From contig JAIYCH010000091.1 of the NCBI GenBank assembly GCA_027488135.1, positions 1 through 32,093 of the forward strand: a stretch of DNA of 32,093 nt, given 5' to 3'. Shown here in pieces: positions 1 through 8,321 of the stretch (position 1 is the stretch's first letter; the number at the start of each line of letters is the position of its first letter). The notes under the pieces are model-generated. The model was not told the DNA's origin. It saw only the letters and a program-made list of their open reading frames with translations, and ran no database searches. The stretch comes from Saprospiraceae bacterium (GTDB taxonomy: Bacteria; Bacteroidota; Bacteroidia; Chitinophagales; Saprospiraceae). The translations under genes and the position numbers were made by a program.

Positions 1-5
1 CATTT

Positions 6-371
6 TTACCTTAATCTATTTGATTCCTGTACCGTCTTTTCGTCTTTTCTTATACTGAAAATGGCTAATATGGTCGAAACAAGGCCAACAAAAAAACTGA
101 TTGAAAGGGTGGTCATATCCTTACTTTCATCATAATGGCCTTTACTTAAAAATAAGATAATGGCTATTCCTGTTATATACAATGGTATAACCAACCAGGT
201 AGATAGACTTATCTGTAGTTTTCGTTTCTTATACATAAAAATGATTATCAGACTGATTAAGGCTGCCGTGGCAAATGCAAAGTGTTCCCATATTCCCACA
301 AGATTCATGGACAGAAAGCCTGCCGAAATAGCGCCCAATAGCAAAAAAAGTGTCTGAATTCTTTGTATCAT
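6..371 (-). CDS. DUF4293-type integral membrane protein
   Basis: Small 121-residue membrane protein. The N-terminus MIQRIQTLFLLL is the hallmark of the DUF4293 family of Bacteroidota, and about four hydrophobic segments follow (roughly residues 6-25, 30-46, 57-75 and 87-106), with a charged C-terminal tail. No enzymatic motif is visible and the family has no established function. The start is an ATG at 371-369. The gene is divergent from the OstA-like gene, with 193 bases between them. It is complete: its stop lies just inside the window edge. The family assignment comes from recognising the N-terminal pattern and the membrane topology. Confidence 0.8.
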   Translation of the reverse strand: MIQRIQTLFLLLGAISAGFLSMNLVGIWEHFAFATAALISLIIIFMYKKRKLQISLSTWLVIPLYITGIAIILFLSKGHYDESKDMTTLSISFFVGLVSTILAIFSIRKDEKTVQESNRLR

Positions 372-513
372 CTCGCAAATAATTTAAAGATTAATAAATG
401 ACTTTGTTTTATGAACGTATAGATTGTCCAGCTATAAAGGTAATAGGTTTGGTTTATTCTCTTTACCTATGTTTAGATTTAATTTGTCTCTTCCTTTGGT
501 TTTTATTTGTAAA

Positions 514-547
514 TTGTTGCGTGGGGATTCCTTCAAAAGTATATTTG
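514..547 (+). promoter_or_regulatory. Bacteroidota-type promoter for the OstA-like gene
   Basis: A TATATTTG box at 540-547 matches the Bacteroidota -7 consensus TAnnTTTG. TTG triplets at 514-516 and 517-519 sit 20-23 bases upstream, which fits the -33 element. A transcription start would fall near 553, leaving a 5' leader of about a dozen bases before the ATG at 565. Inferred from consensus only. Confidence 0.55.
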
Positions 548-564
548 TTTCTTATTTAAAATAA

Positions 565-2478
565 ATGGTTTTTAACATAGCATTTTTTAATAATGGTGGA
601 ATTTATCATTGGATACTCATCACATTTATGTGGTTGACATCTGTTCTGTCACCTCTATATAGTCAAAACAATTCCACTACCACCGAGGACAAAAGAGTTA
701 AGGTACTTTTTGCAAAAGATTTTCTTATCTCCCAGGAGGGAGAAAATAGTATTCAAAAACTAGTAGGTGAGGTTGAGATGAAGCAAAAGAATATTCGCAT
801 GTATTGTGACTCTGCGATCATCCAAAATGAAACCTTCGTGTGGGCTTATGGCAATGTTGTTTTCTGGGAAGGGGACTCTATTAAAGTGTTTTCCAACGCC
901 ATGGAATTTAATAGCGATTCCAGTTTGGCGAAATTAATTGGTAATATTCAACTTAACAAAAATAAATCAAAGCTTTTTACGGATACATTACTTTATGATT
1001 TGAATAGAAAATTGGCTACCTATAAAGATGGGGGAATTTTCTACTCCGGCGATACTCAGCTGAGCAGTAAGCAGGGTTCTTATAATACGGAAACTTATTT
1101 CGCCGCTTTTAAAGATAGTGTCGTTGTCATTGATTCCGATTTTGCGCTGCGTGCCGATACCTTAACTTTTGATACAGATAAGGAAATTATTTATTTTAAT
1201 GCTCCTACCAGACTTAAAACAGATAGTTCAGAAATCTATACAGAAAGTGGTTTCTATGAAACCATTTCAGGAAAAGCAGATTTCATACAGAAGGCTCAAT
1301 ATAAAAAAGGAGATGAAACTGCTACCGCAGACACTATTAGATTATTGGAAGACCAGAAAAAATATCTGCTCCTCGGACAAGCTAATCTATCAGATTCTTT
1401 GCATGCAGCAACAGGTAATGTAATTATTTTTTCAGAAATTTCAGATCAGCTGGATATTTATGGAACAGCTCAATATATCGATTATGAGAAGGACCAGAAT
1501 ATTAAGGCCGATTCCATTCGGTACAATAAAAAAGAAGGTACTTATACCACCAGGGGAAGATCATTAATTATTGATCCTCCTCAATTTTTAGAAGCTGATC
1601 AAGTGGATTATCAAGAATCTACAGGTCTCGGTCTGGCCTTCGGAAATATAATATGGAGAGATACTTCAGAAAACATTACGCTCTATTGTGACTCTTTACT
1701 TTATCAAAAAAGTAAAGAATACTTTAAAGCCTTTAATAAAGTTAATGAAAGACCTCTGATGGTGGTTGTACTTGATAATGATTCTTTATATCTTAGTGCT
1801 AATACCCTTTTTTCTGTCAGGCCCGATACAACTGGAATGGATTCTACCCGTATCTTTGTAGCCAATCAAGAGGTTAGAGTTTTTAAATCTGACTTGCAGG
1901 CTGTCTGCGATTCCCTTGCCTATAATCCTACAGATAGCTTGATTTCCATGTTCAAAAATCCGGTAGCCTGGACGGATACCAGTCAGTTTTCAGCAGATAC
2001 GCTTATTTTAACTAACGGTAAGCATGGGATTAAGGAAATTAATCTTACAGGAAATAGTATTATTGTCAATGAGTTAGATAGTATTTTTTATAACCAGATT
2101 CAAGGTAGAACCATCGACGCATTTTTTGTTGATAAAAATCTTGATCTTATGTCAGCTAAAGGTAATGCCGAAGTAGTTTACTACATTAAGGACGAGGATG
2201 ACGCTTATGTGGGCGTAGATAAAACATCGTGCGGTATGATGAATATTATTTTTGGAGATAATGAGGTGGAAAAAATTGTTTTTTATGTAAAGCCTAAAAC
2301 ACAGGTTTTACCCATGCTGAAAGCAGATCATTTGAAAATAAGATTGAGTGGGTTTAGTTGGAATGAAGATGCTAAACCAAAGTTTCCATTAGATGTTTTA
2401 AACGTGCGTCTGCTTATTATGGCGACTAATCCTCAACCTGATGTAGAATTTCAAAACATAAAAATAAATGAAAATTAA
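565..2478 (+). CDS. OstA-like (LptA/LptD-type beta-jellyroll) exported protein
   Basis: A 637-residue exported protein with a signal sequence at about residues 14-34 (hydrophobic stretch ending LSPLYSQ). The body is built from many repeated short beta strands with recurring patterns such as YCDSA, FTDTLLYD, LRADTLTFD and YCDSLLYQ. This is the layout of the OstA/LptA jellyroll family, in which proteins bind the lipid A part of LPS and bridge the periplasm. Bacteroidota carry long OstA-like proteins of this kind, and a role in LPS transport is inferred from the fold. The last 11 bases overlap the start of the next gene, so the two are probably translationally coupled. The start at 565 agrees with the promoter just upstream; an alternative Met at residue 22 would leave a very short signal peptide. 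Confidence 0.8.
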   Translation: MVFNIAFFNNGGIYHWILITFMWLTSVLSPLYSQNNSTTTEDKRVKVLFAKDFLISQEGENSIQKLVGEVEMKQKNIRMYCDSAIIQNETFVWAYGNVVFWEGDSIKVFSNAMEFNSDSSLAKLIGNIQLNKNKSKLFTDTLLYDLNRKLATYKDGGIFYSGDTQLSSKQGSYNTETYFAAFKDSVVVIDSDFALRADTLTFDTDKEIIYFNAPTRLKTDSSEIYTESGFYETISGKADFIQKAQYKKGDETATADTIRLLEDQKKYLLLGQANLSDSLHAATGNVIIFSEISDQLDIYGTAQYIDYEKDQNIKADSIRYNKKEGTYTTRGRSLIIDPPQFLEADQVDYQESTGLGLAFGNIIWRDTSENITLYCDSLLYQKSKEYFKAFNKVNERPLMVVVLDNDSLYLSANTLFSVRPDTTGMDSTRIFVANQEVRVFKSDLQAVCDSLAYNPTDSLISMFKNPVAWTDTSQFSADTLILTNGKHGIKEINLTGNSIIVNELDSIFYNQIQGRTIDAFFVDKNLDLMSAKGNAEVVYYIKDEDDAYVGVDKTSCGMMNIIFGDNEVEKIVFYVKPKTQVLPMLKADHLKIRLSGFSWNEDAKPKFPLDVLNVRLLIMATNPQPDVEFQNIKINEN

Positions 2479-3250
2479 GTGTATATTTTTTTTGATGCTC
2501 TCCTTTTTCAACCATATTTTTTTGACCTCAACGCTATTTGCAAACCAGGTTCCATCTCAAAATGACATTGCAAAAGTTAATCAACTCGTGGAAAATAGGA
2601 ATTTCACTGAAGCTATAGATATTTATCGCCAGTGGATAGCGATGGGATTTAAAAGTAAATGGATATTTTACAATCTGGGCTCGTTATATGAAAAAATGGG
2701 TAATGTTGGTTACGCGATGTTTTACCTGAAAAAAGCAGAGAAAGTAGCTCCTGACGATGTTTTGATAAATAAAAGAATTATTTTTTTACAAGAAAAGATA
2801 AAAGACAAGTTTATGATACCTATTGAAAATAATAGGTTCATAGATGTGTTTTTAAAGCCTTGGGATTATTGGCGTTTAAAAGAAGCTGGTTTATTTCTTA
2901 TCATAAGTTTTTGGATATTTTCCTTGTATTTTCTATTTTTTCAAGTATTTTCTGCAACTAAAAGCTTTACATTTTATAAACCTGTTCTTTTTATTCAAGT
3001 CGGATTTATATTATTTCTTCTTATTCAAGGTATTAGAATTATCGAATTTAGTAACAAAAGTGAAGCTATAATTTTGGGCGATGTGGTAGAGGTACACGAA
3101 GGCGCCGATAGATTAAGCCCTAAAATTCAAACAGTACACGCTGGATTGCCTGTACTGTTTGAAGATAAAATAGGAGATTGGATTAAGGTAAGATTATATA
3201 ATGGCCAGGTTGGATGGTTGAAAAAAAATCAACTATCGGCTATAATCTAA
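2468..3250 (+). CDS. TPR and SH3 domain membrane protein, BatE-like
   Basis: A 260-residue protein with an N-terminal signal sequence (residues 1-25). TPR-like helices follow at about 35-110 (NFTEAIDIYRQWI, then YNLGSLYEKMGNVGYAMFYL), then two membrane segments (about 140-160 and 170-190), and finally a bacterial SH3 domain (about 197-260, with the WIKVRLYNGQVGWL strand pair). This order matches BatE of the Bacteroidota aerotolerance (Bat) operon, but no batA-D genes are present here. The ATG lies 11 bases inside the OstA-like gene. A role in envelope protein assembly is plausible but not shown. The 3' end stops 7 bases from the convergent rpmA. Confidence 0.7.
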   Translation: MKIKCIFFLMLSFFNHIFLTSTLFANQVPSQNDIAKVNQLVENRNFTEAIDIYRQWIAMGFKSKWIFYNLGSLYEKMGNVGYAMFYLKKAEKVAPDDVLINKRIIFLQEKIKDKFMIPIENNRFIDVFLKPWDYWRLKEAGLFLIISFWIFSLYFLFFQVFSATKSFTFYKPVLFIQVGFILFLLIQGIRIIEFSNKSEAIILGDVVEVHEGADRLSPKIQTVHAGLPVLFEDKIGDWIKVRLYNGQVGWLKKNQLSAII

Positions 3251-3257
3251 CATTAGC

Positions 3258-3662
3258 TTAATCTTCTTTAGCAGCTTTTGGTTTCTTAGCAGCTTTTGGC
3301 TTTGCAACAACTTCTGCAACAACTGCATCAGCTATCGGAGCAGATTTTGCTGCTTTAGCTTCAGGTGCTGATTTGCTTTTACCCTGTGGTACCACTAAAA
3401 TGGGTGCTTTAGGATCTAAGATACTAACATACGTTCTGTTATCTTTTTTACGGCGAAATACGACCGTACCATCGATATCAGCATGTAAAGTATAGTCTTT
3501 AGACAAGTAAACATTGTCACCTGGGTGAAAACGAGTACCGCGCTGTCTCACTAAAATATTACCCGCTCTGGCATATTCGCCACCGAATAATTTTACGCCC
3601 AATCTTTTACTGTTGCTATCCCGTCCATTATCGGAACTACCCGCACCTTTTTTATGTGCCAT
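3258..3662 (-). CDS. rpmA: 50S ribosomal protein L27 with Ala/Lys-rich C-terminal extension
   Basis: Large-subunit protein whose N-terminal tail reaches the peptidyl transferase centre. [20 protein letters not shown] followed by [20 protein letters not shown] is a typical L27 start, with no Firmicutes-style cleaved N-terminal extension. The canonical domain ends near residue 85. Here the protein runs to 134 residues, with about 48 extra residues rich in Ala, Lys and Pro (repeats of [17 protein letters not shown]). It lies 27 bases downstream of rplU on the same strand, the usual rplU-rpmA operon order. It is convergent with the BatE-like gene. Confidence 0.97.
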   Translation of the reverse strand: MAHKKGAGSSDNGRDSNSKRLGVKLFGGEYARAGNILVRQRGTRFHPGDNVYLSKDYTLHADIDGTVVFRRKKDNRTYVSILDPKAPILVVPQGKSKSAPEAKAAKSAPIADAVVAEVVAKPKAAKKPKAAKED

Positions 3663-3689
3663 TTTTTCGGAAATTTAAAGGATGAATAA

Positions 3690-4004
3690 TTACTTTGAAG
3701 AAATGCCTGTGATTTCAATTTTAGTAAAACACTGGCGGTGACCATTTTTCACTTTGAAACCCTTTCTTCTTTTCTTGCGAAATACAATTACCTTATCTCC
3801 TTTTTGTCTGTTTAAGACCGTTGCACTCACTGATGCTCCAGGAAGGGTAGGTTTACCCAATGAAACGGCGCCGTTGTCATCAACCAGGTGTACCTGGTCA
3901 AAATTAACAACATCACCATTTTCGTTACTTAGCTGGTGGACATAGATCTTTTGACCTACCTCGACTTTGAATTGTTGACCAGCTATGGTTACAATTGCGA
4001 ACAT
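3690..4004 (-). CDS. rplU: 50S ribosomal protein L21
   Basis: A 104-residue ribosomal protein of normal length that binds 23S rRNA. MFAIVTIAGQQFKVEVGQKI at the N-terminus and FRKKRRKGFKVKNGHRQ near the C-terminus are diagnostic for L21. It is the first gene of the rplU-rpmA operon, with a good Bacteroidota promoter match just upstream. The start is an ATG at 4004-4002. Confidence 0.98.
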   Translation of the reverse strand: MFAIVTIAGQQFKVEVGQKIYVHQLSNENGDVVNFDQVHLVDDNGAVSLGKPTLPGASVSATVLNRQKGDKVIVFRKKRRKGFKVKNGHRQCFTKIEITGISSK

Positions 4005-4030
4005 GTTATTTCGTTTTAGATAATAAAACG

Positions 4031-4059
4031 CAAATATACAGGTAATTTTATAGATTCAA
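4031..4059 (-). promoter_or_regulatory. promoter of rplU-rpmA
   Basis: On the minus strand there is a TATATTTG box (4038-4031), an exact TAnnTTTG match, with TTG (4059-4057) 18 bases upstream of it. The predicted transcript would start near 4024, about 20 bases before the rplU ATG. Inferred from consensus only. Confidence 0.6.
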
Positions 4060-4095
4060 AGAATTAAATGAAAATTTTACTTAAGTGCTGGCAAA

Positions 4096-5373
4096 TTAAA
4101 TAATATCTTCTAATTGTAATTCAAATTCAAGGAAATGGCTATCTCTCTGAATAGTTATTCTCATTTTTTTACCTATTGATCCCCTGAATTTGTTGTTTAT
4201 CATGTCTAATGAAAGTATTCCAGTGGATAAACCATTGATTTTTTTTATTATGTCTCCTGTTTGCAGCCCACTGTTGAAAGCAGGCGTATTTTCAATGATT
4301 CTTAAAATGGTAAAAACATTTAGGTTTTCCCCTGATGCACCAATGATGAGGCCACTGCGGTCGTAGGGTCGTTGTTTTACATTTTTAGGACTTTTGCTTA
4401 CTATGATTTTCGATGTATTATAATCAAAGATGACTTTTGAAAATGCCGATAAAATGTTATTTCCAATAATTCCATCACGGGGTGTTATCATCAGAGAATC
4501 GAAAAATATGGGTTTTTGTTGAAATTTTGTAATTAGTTCAGGAAAGGATTTTGATGCGAACTGAAAGCTTTTTATTCTTCCCACATAGCCTTCTAATTTA
4601 CCACCAAGTCCCAATCCTATGGGACTGTTAAGCATTTTTACCTGAGCATTTTTCAAAGAGTCTATGGAGGTATATAATAATAGGGATAACCCAGCGCCTG
4701 TGTCAATTAAATAGTTTAATGTATTGATTTCCTCACCGTATAAATGAGTGGTGCAACGGATATATGGCTTGCTCTTTATTAAAGTAAATGGCAATAAATC
4801 AACATTGTCTTTATTGATCTTTACTTTATTTTGAAAATAAACAGGGCTGTAAAAAGTGACCATCTGTTTTTTATAATCTATCTGTAAGGTAAACCGTTTA
4901 AGGAAATCGGCACCTAATATACCATGAATCTGTAAGCCACTATATTCTTCAAAACGGAAGTAATCTTCTTCCAATACTAAAATTGAGCGATGTGTTGCCT
5001 GTAAATCGCCCATTTGTAAAGAAATATTTTTTGACAAATAAGCATATAACTCTTCCTGCATATCGGCACCGTAAAGCGTATATCTTTTTTGATAATCGAT
5101 GTTTAAAAAATCGGCAATTTCCTTTTTGGTAAGAATGGAATATTCAGCCCCGGTATCTAAAATGAAAGTAAGAGGTAGCAAATTATTGAAAAGAACAGAA
5201 ACGAGTATGAAGTTTCCTTCAAAGCGAAACGGCACTTCCTCTTTTGTAAAAGTTCGGTGTTGAGCTAAATCAAATACCTGTCCAGCAACCTTATTCGATA
5301 ATAACGCCAAAAAAATACCAAGTAATATAGAATGCTTAGTCAAATAAAAGCCATTTATTTTGCTTAGAAGCAT
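4096..5373 (-). CDS. exported retropepsin-like aspartyl protease with C-terminal PDZ domain
   Basis: A 425-residue protein with a signal peptide (about residues 1-31, ending NKVAGQ). It carries two retropepsin-type active-site motifs, ILDTGAEYS with D73 and LIDTGAGLS with D224, each followed by the hydrophobic-hydrophobic-Gly pattern of pepsin-fold lobes (IHGILGADFL and DGIIGNNIL). The C-terminal 75-80 residues form a PDZ domain (NTPAFNSGLQTGDIIKKING). It should act in the periplasm or at the outer membrane as a protease. Both catalytic Asp motifs lie in one chain, so it could form the active site alone, unlike single-DTG homodimers. Its substrate is unknown. It is transcribed divergently from the haloperoxidase operon, and I see no clear -7 box on its strand. 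Confidence 0.85.
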   Translation of the reverse strand: MLLSKINGFYLTKHSILLGIFLALLSNKVAGQVFDLAQHRTFTKEEVPFRFEGNFILVSVLFNNLLPLTFILDTGAEYSILTKKEIADFLNIDYQKRYTLYGADMQEELYAYLSKNISLQMGDLQATHRSILVLEEDYFRFEEYSGLQIHGILGADFLKRFTLQIDYKKQMVTFYSPVYFQNKVKINKDNVDLLPFTLIKSKPYIRCTTHLYGEEINTLNYLIDTGAGLSLLLYTSIDSLKNAQVKMLNSPIGLGLGGKLEGYVGRIKSFQFASKSFPELITKFQQKPIFFDSLMITPRDGIIGNNILSAFSKVIFDYNTSKIIVSKSPKNVKQRPYDRSGLIIGASGENLNVFTILRIIENTPAFNSGLQTGDIIKKINGLSTGILSLDMINNKFRGSIGKKMRITIQRDSHFLEFELQLEDII

Positions 5374-5420
5374 ACCTTGTTTTTGTTCTTTTTAAACAAT
5401 TTATTTTTAAAAAAGATGAA

Positions 5421-5451
5421 ATCAGGAAATGGTATTTTTTATTTTCCTGAT
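5421..5451. repeat. 9-bp inverted repeat between divergent genes
   Basis: ATCAGGAAA (5421-5429) and TTTCCTGAT (5443-5451) are perfect inverted copies separated by 13 bases. They sit between the aspartyl protease and haloperoxidase starts. This could be an operator or a leader hairpin; no function is shown. Confidence 0.4.
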
Positions 5452-5486
5452 GTGTTAAAGATTAACCCATTTAAGGTTTGATTTTG

Positions 5487-5494
5487 TAGCTTTG
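5487..5494 (+). promoter_or_regulatory. possible -7 box of the haloperoxidase operon
   Basis: TAGCTTTG matches TAnnTTTG and lies 21 bases before the ATG at 5516. No convincing TTG -33 triplet is at the usual distance, so this is a weaker call than the other promoters. Confidence 0.35.
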
Positions 5495-5515
5495 TTAAGC
5501 AATAGCTTTTAATAA

Positions 5516-6859
5516 ATGAACATGAATAGAATTAATTATATTATTACAATTTTAGGGGCAATAAGTTGTTTGTTATCCTGTGAGGTAGATGAATCTCTGT
5601 ACCTCGACAAGGTATCGAACCCGGCACACCTGCACAAAGCACAGAAAATGCTGACAGATGTTATGGTTCATGACATTTTTTCACCTCCCGTGGCCAGTAG
5701 AATCTATGTTTATTCCAGTATAGCGGCTTATGAAACCATGGTTTCTGGTAATCCCGATTTTATTTCATTAGCCGGACAATTAACGGCGTTAGATAAAATT
5801 CCGTTGCCCAATAAAGACCATAAGATATGTTTTCCTGTCGCTGCCTTGCATGCTTATGTTATGGTGGGTACGAGGCTCATATTTTCTGAAGATAAAATGG
5901 ATGATTTTATTTCGGAAATGAACAAAACCTATAAAGAGGCGGGGGTTCCTCAAGGTGTTTTAAATCAATCTAAAAAATATGGAGAACAAGTAGCTAAGCA
6001 TATCATAGCATGGGCTGATAAGGATAATTATAAACAAACAAGGACTTTCCCCAAATATTCAATAGACGAGGATCCTACGCGATGGCAGCCTACACCACCG
6101 GCTTATATGGACGCTGTAGAGCCCAGCTGGAATAAAATTCGTCCTTTTATCATGGAAAGAGCCAATCAATTTGCTCCTCCTCCACCTACACCGTTTAGTT
6201 CAGATGTAAACAGTCAGTTCTATAAAGAAGCAATGGAGGTTTATAATACAGGTAATGATTCTATTTCGATGGAGGAGAAAAAGGACATAGCCAGCTTTTG
6301 GGATTGTAATCCATTCGTAAGTCATTTTTCCGGACATGTCATGTTCGCAACAAAGAAAATTTCACCAGGTGGACATTGGATTGGCATTACAAAATTAGCT
6401 GCCCTAAAAGCTAAATTGGATTTTATGAGAACGGCGGAGGCTTATACCTGGGTTTCTATAGGATTAGCTGATGCCTTCATTTCTTGTTGGGATGAGAAAT
6501 ACAGATCCGAACTCATTAGACCTGAAACATACATTAATAAATACATTGACGATAAATGGATGCCCACTCTTCAAACGCCTCCTTTTCCTGAATATACAAG
6601 CGGTCATAGTGTAGCTTCTGCCACTTCTGCGGAAATTTTAACGCATTTATTTGGTGAAAATTTTGCTTACGAAGATACGGTAGAAAAAGAGTTTGGCTTA
6701 CCGACAAGAAGATATCAGTCGTTTAAGCAGGCGGCCTCAGAAGCAGCCATGAGTCGATTATGGGGCGGTATCCACTATATGCCAGCTATAGTAAATGGTT
6801 CTCAACAAGGGAATAAATTAGGATCATTTATTGTTAAAACCCTAAAAACCCAAAAGTAA
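5516..6859 (+). CDS. vanadium-dependent haloperoxidase / PAP2-like lipoprotein
   Basis: A 447-residue protein with a lipoprotein signal (LLSC, lipidated Cys at residue 22), so it is probably membrane-anchored and faces the periplasm. The PAP2/haloperoxidase phosphate (vanadate) pocket is complete: K328-x6-R335-P (KYRSELIRP), SGH at 362-364 (YTSGHS) and R414-x5-H420 (SRLWGGIH). The spacings K-to-R of 7 and R-to-H of 6 match vanadium chloroperoxidase. The Asp that often follows the last His by four residues in acid phosphatases is Ala here. It could be an acid phosphatase or a haloperoxidase; sequence alone does not decide. It is the first gene of a tight operon, and its stop overlaps the next start (TAATG). 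Confidence 0.85.
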   Translation: MNMNRINYIITILGAISCLLSCEVDESLYLDKVSNPAHLHKAQKMLTDVMVHDIFSPPVASRIYVYSSIAAYETMVSGNPDFISLAGQLTALDKIPLPNKDHKICFPVAALHAYVMVGTRLIFSEDKMDDFISEMNKTYKEAGVPQGVLNQSKKYGEQVAKHIIAWADKDNYKQTRTFPKYSIDEDPTRWQPTPPAYMDAVEPSWNKIRPFIMERANQFAPPPPTPFSSDVNSQFYKEAMEVYNTGNDSISMEEKKDIASFWDCNPFVSHFSGHVMFATKKISPGGHWIGITKLAALKAKLDFMRTAEAYTWVSIGLADAFISCWDEKYRSELIRPETYINKYIDDKWMPTLQTPPFPEYTSGHSVASATSAEILTHLFGENFAYEDTVEKEFGLPTRRYQSFKQAASEAAMSRLWGGIHYMPAIVNGSQQGNKLGSFIVKTLKTQK

Positions 6860-8310
6860 TGGCATTATTAAAAAAGTATATATGGGTTCTGCTGGGTCCT
6901 GTTTCATTTCTAATAATGAGTTTTCTGCCCGTCCCAAAAGGAATCTCTCCTGAGGCATGGAAGGTGCTGGCGATGGCCTCTTTAATGTTGATTTGGTGGA
7001 TTTCAGAGGCAGTGCCCATTGCGGTCACTTCCCTTTTACCTTTAGTCTTGCTTCCTTCTATGGGGGTCGCTAAATTAGAGGCAGCTGCAGCACCCTATGC
7101 TAATCCCGTCGTTTATCTATTCATGGGTGGATTCGTGATTGCGCTAGCTATGGAAAAATGGGCCTTACATAAACGTATTGCCTTACAAATCGTAAACATG
7201 ACAGGGACAAATGCCAATGGTATTATTGGCGGATTTATGATGGCGACTGCTTTTATAAGTATGTGGATCAGTAATACCGCAACCGCTATCATGATGCTTC
7301 CTATTGGTTTGTCTATTATAACTTTGATGCAAAATCAAATTAGTCCAGATAAGGAAAATGAAAAGGGACTTCGGAATTTTTCTATTTCTATGATGCTGGC
7401 TATTGCCTATGGGGCAAATATAGGAGGCACAGCAACCATTATTGGAACGCCACCAAATGTTGTATTTGCAGGTTATATGAGAGAAAATTTTAATGTAGAA
7501 GTGACTTTCCTGACCTGGATGATGATTGGAACGCCATTTGCCATTATCTTGTTGATTTTTACCTATTTTCTTACCGTAAAGGTGCTTTTTCCTAATAATT
7601 TAGGAAATTTTGGTGGTGCCAAAGAAATAATTAAAAGCGAATTAAAGGAACTTGGTCCTATGACAACGGGTGAAAAATTAACCTTGTTTATTTTTATGTC
7701 TACTGCCTTATCCTGGATTTTTAGATTGCAAATTGATGCCATTTTTCCCGCAATAAAAATTTCTGATACTACGATTGCCTTAGTCGCTGCCATGTTGCTT
7801 TTCATCATTCCGGTGAGCTTGCATAAAAAGGAATTTCTTTTGAATTGGTCCGATACTGAAAAATTACCATGGGGTATCTTACTCCTTTTCGGGGGCGGTC
7901 TTAGCTTGGCAGATTCATTGGCAAGTACAGGGATTATTAATATTATCGGTGACCAGTTTAAAGGATTAGATTCGGAAGGGTGGGTATTTATTATAGGATT
8001 AAGCACCGTTTCTCTTTTTTTAACGGAGGTTATGTCAAATGTTGCTTTAGTTACCATTTTTCTTCCTGTTGTAGGAGCTATTGCTGTTGGCGCTGGTATT
8101 CCACCCATTCAATTGTGTATTCCTGTGACTATTGCCGCCAGTTGCGCTTTTATGTTTCCTATGTCAACACCGCCCAATGCAATCGTTTTCGCCAGTGGAC
8201 GAATCACCATCGGTCAAATGGCGAAAGCTGGCTTTATATTAAATTTAATAACGATTCTGGTCATTGCGTTTTTAGTGAAATTTCTTTTCCCTTTCGTTCT
8301 TGGAAATTAA
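6859..8310 (+). CDS. DASS (SLC13) family sodium-coupled anion symporter
   Basis: A 483-residue polytopic membrane protein that should carry dicarboxylates, sulfate or a similar anion together with Na+. Both substrate/sodium motifs of the family are present: SNT at 138-140 (ISNTATAIMMLP) and SNV at 393-395 (TEVMSNVALVTIFLP). The PROSITE-type symporter signature is near residues 428-442 (SCAFMFPMSTPPNAIV). Length and about 11-12 hydrophobic segments are normal for the family. The ATG overlaps the haloperoxidase stop by one base, and the M20 gene follows within 11 bases. The operon context suggests uptake of something processed by its neighbours; the substrate is not predictable here. Confidence 0.9.
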   Translation: MALLKKYIWVLLGPVSFLIMSFLPVPKGISPEAWKVLAMASLMLIWWISEAVPIAVTSLLPLVLLPSMGVAKLEAAAAPYANPVVYLFMGGFVIALAMEKWALHKRIALQIVNMTGTNANGIIGGFMMATAFISMWISNTATAIMMLPIGLSIITLMQNQISPDKENEKGLRNFSISMMLAIAYGANIGGTATIIGTPPNVVFAGYMRENFNVEVTFLTWMMIGTPFAIILLIFTYFLTVKVLFPNNLGNFGGAKEIIKSELKELGPMTTGEKLTLFIFMSTALSWIFRLQIDAIFPAIKISDTTIALVAAMLLFIIPVSLHKKEFLLNWSDTEKLPWGILLLFGGGLSLADSLASTGIINIIGDQFKGLDSEGWVFIIGLSTVSLFLTEVMSNVALVTIFLPVVGAIAVGAGIPPIQLCIPVTIAASCAFMFPMSTPPNAIVFASGRITIGQMAKAGFILNLITILVIAFLVKFLFPFVLGN

Positions 8311-8321
8311 AATAATTGAAT

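Noticed and set aside
1-3. ATG on the minus strand two bases after the DUF4293 stop, possibly the start of a next gene
   Set aside because: Only three bases are inside the window, so no product can be supported.
7980-8315. 111-codon frame inside the DASS transporter gene
   Set aside because: Cys/Tyr/Ser-rich translation in another frame of a clear transporter gene; a shadow.
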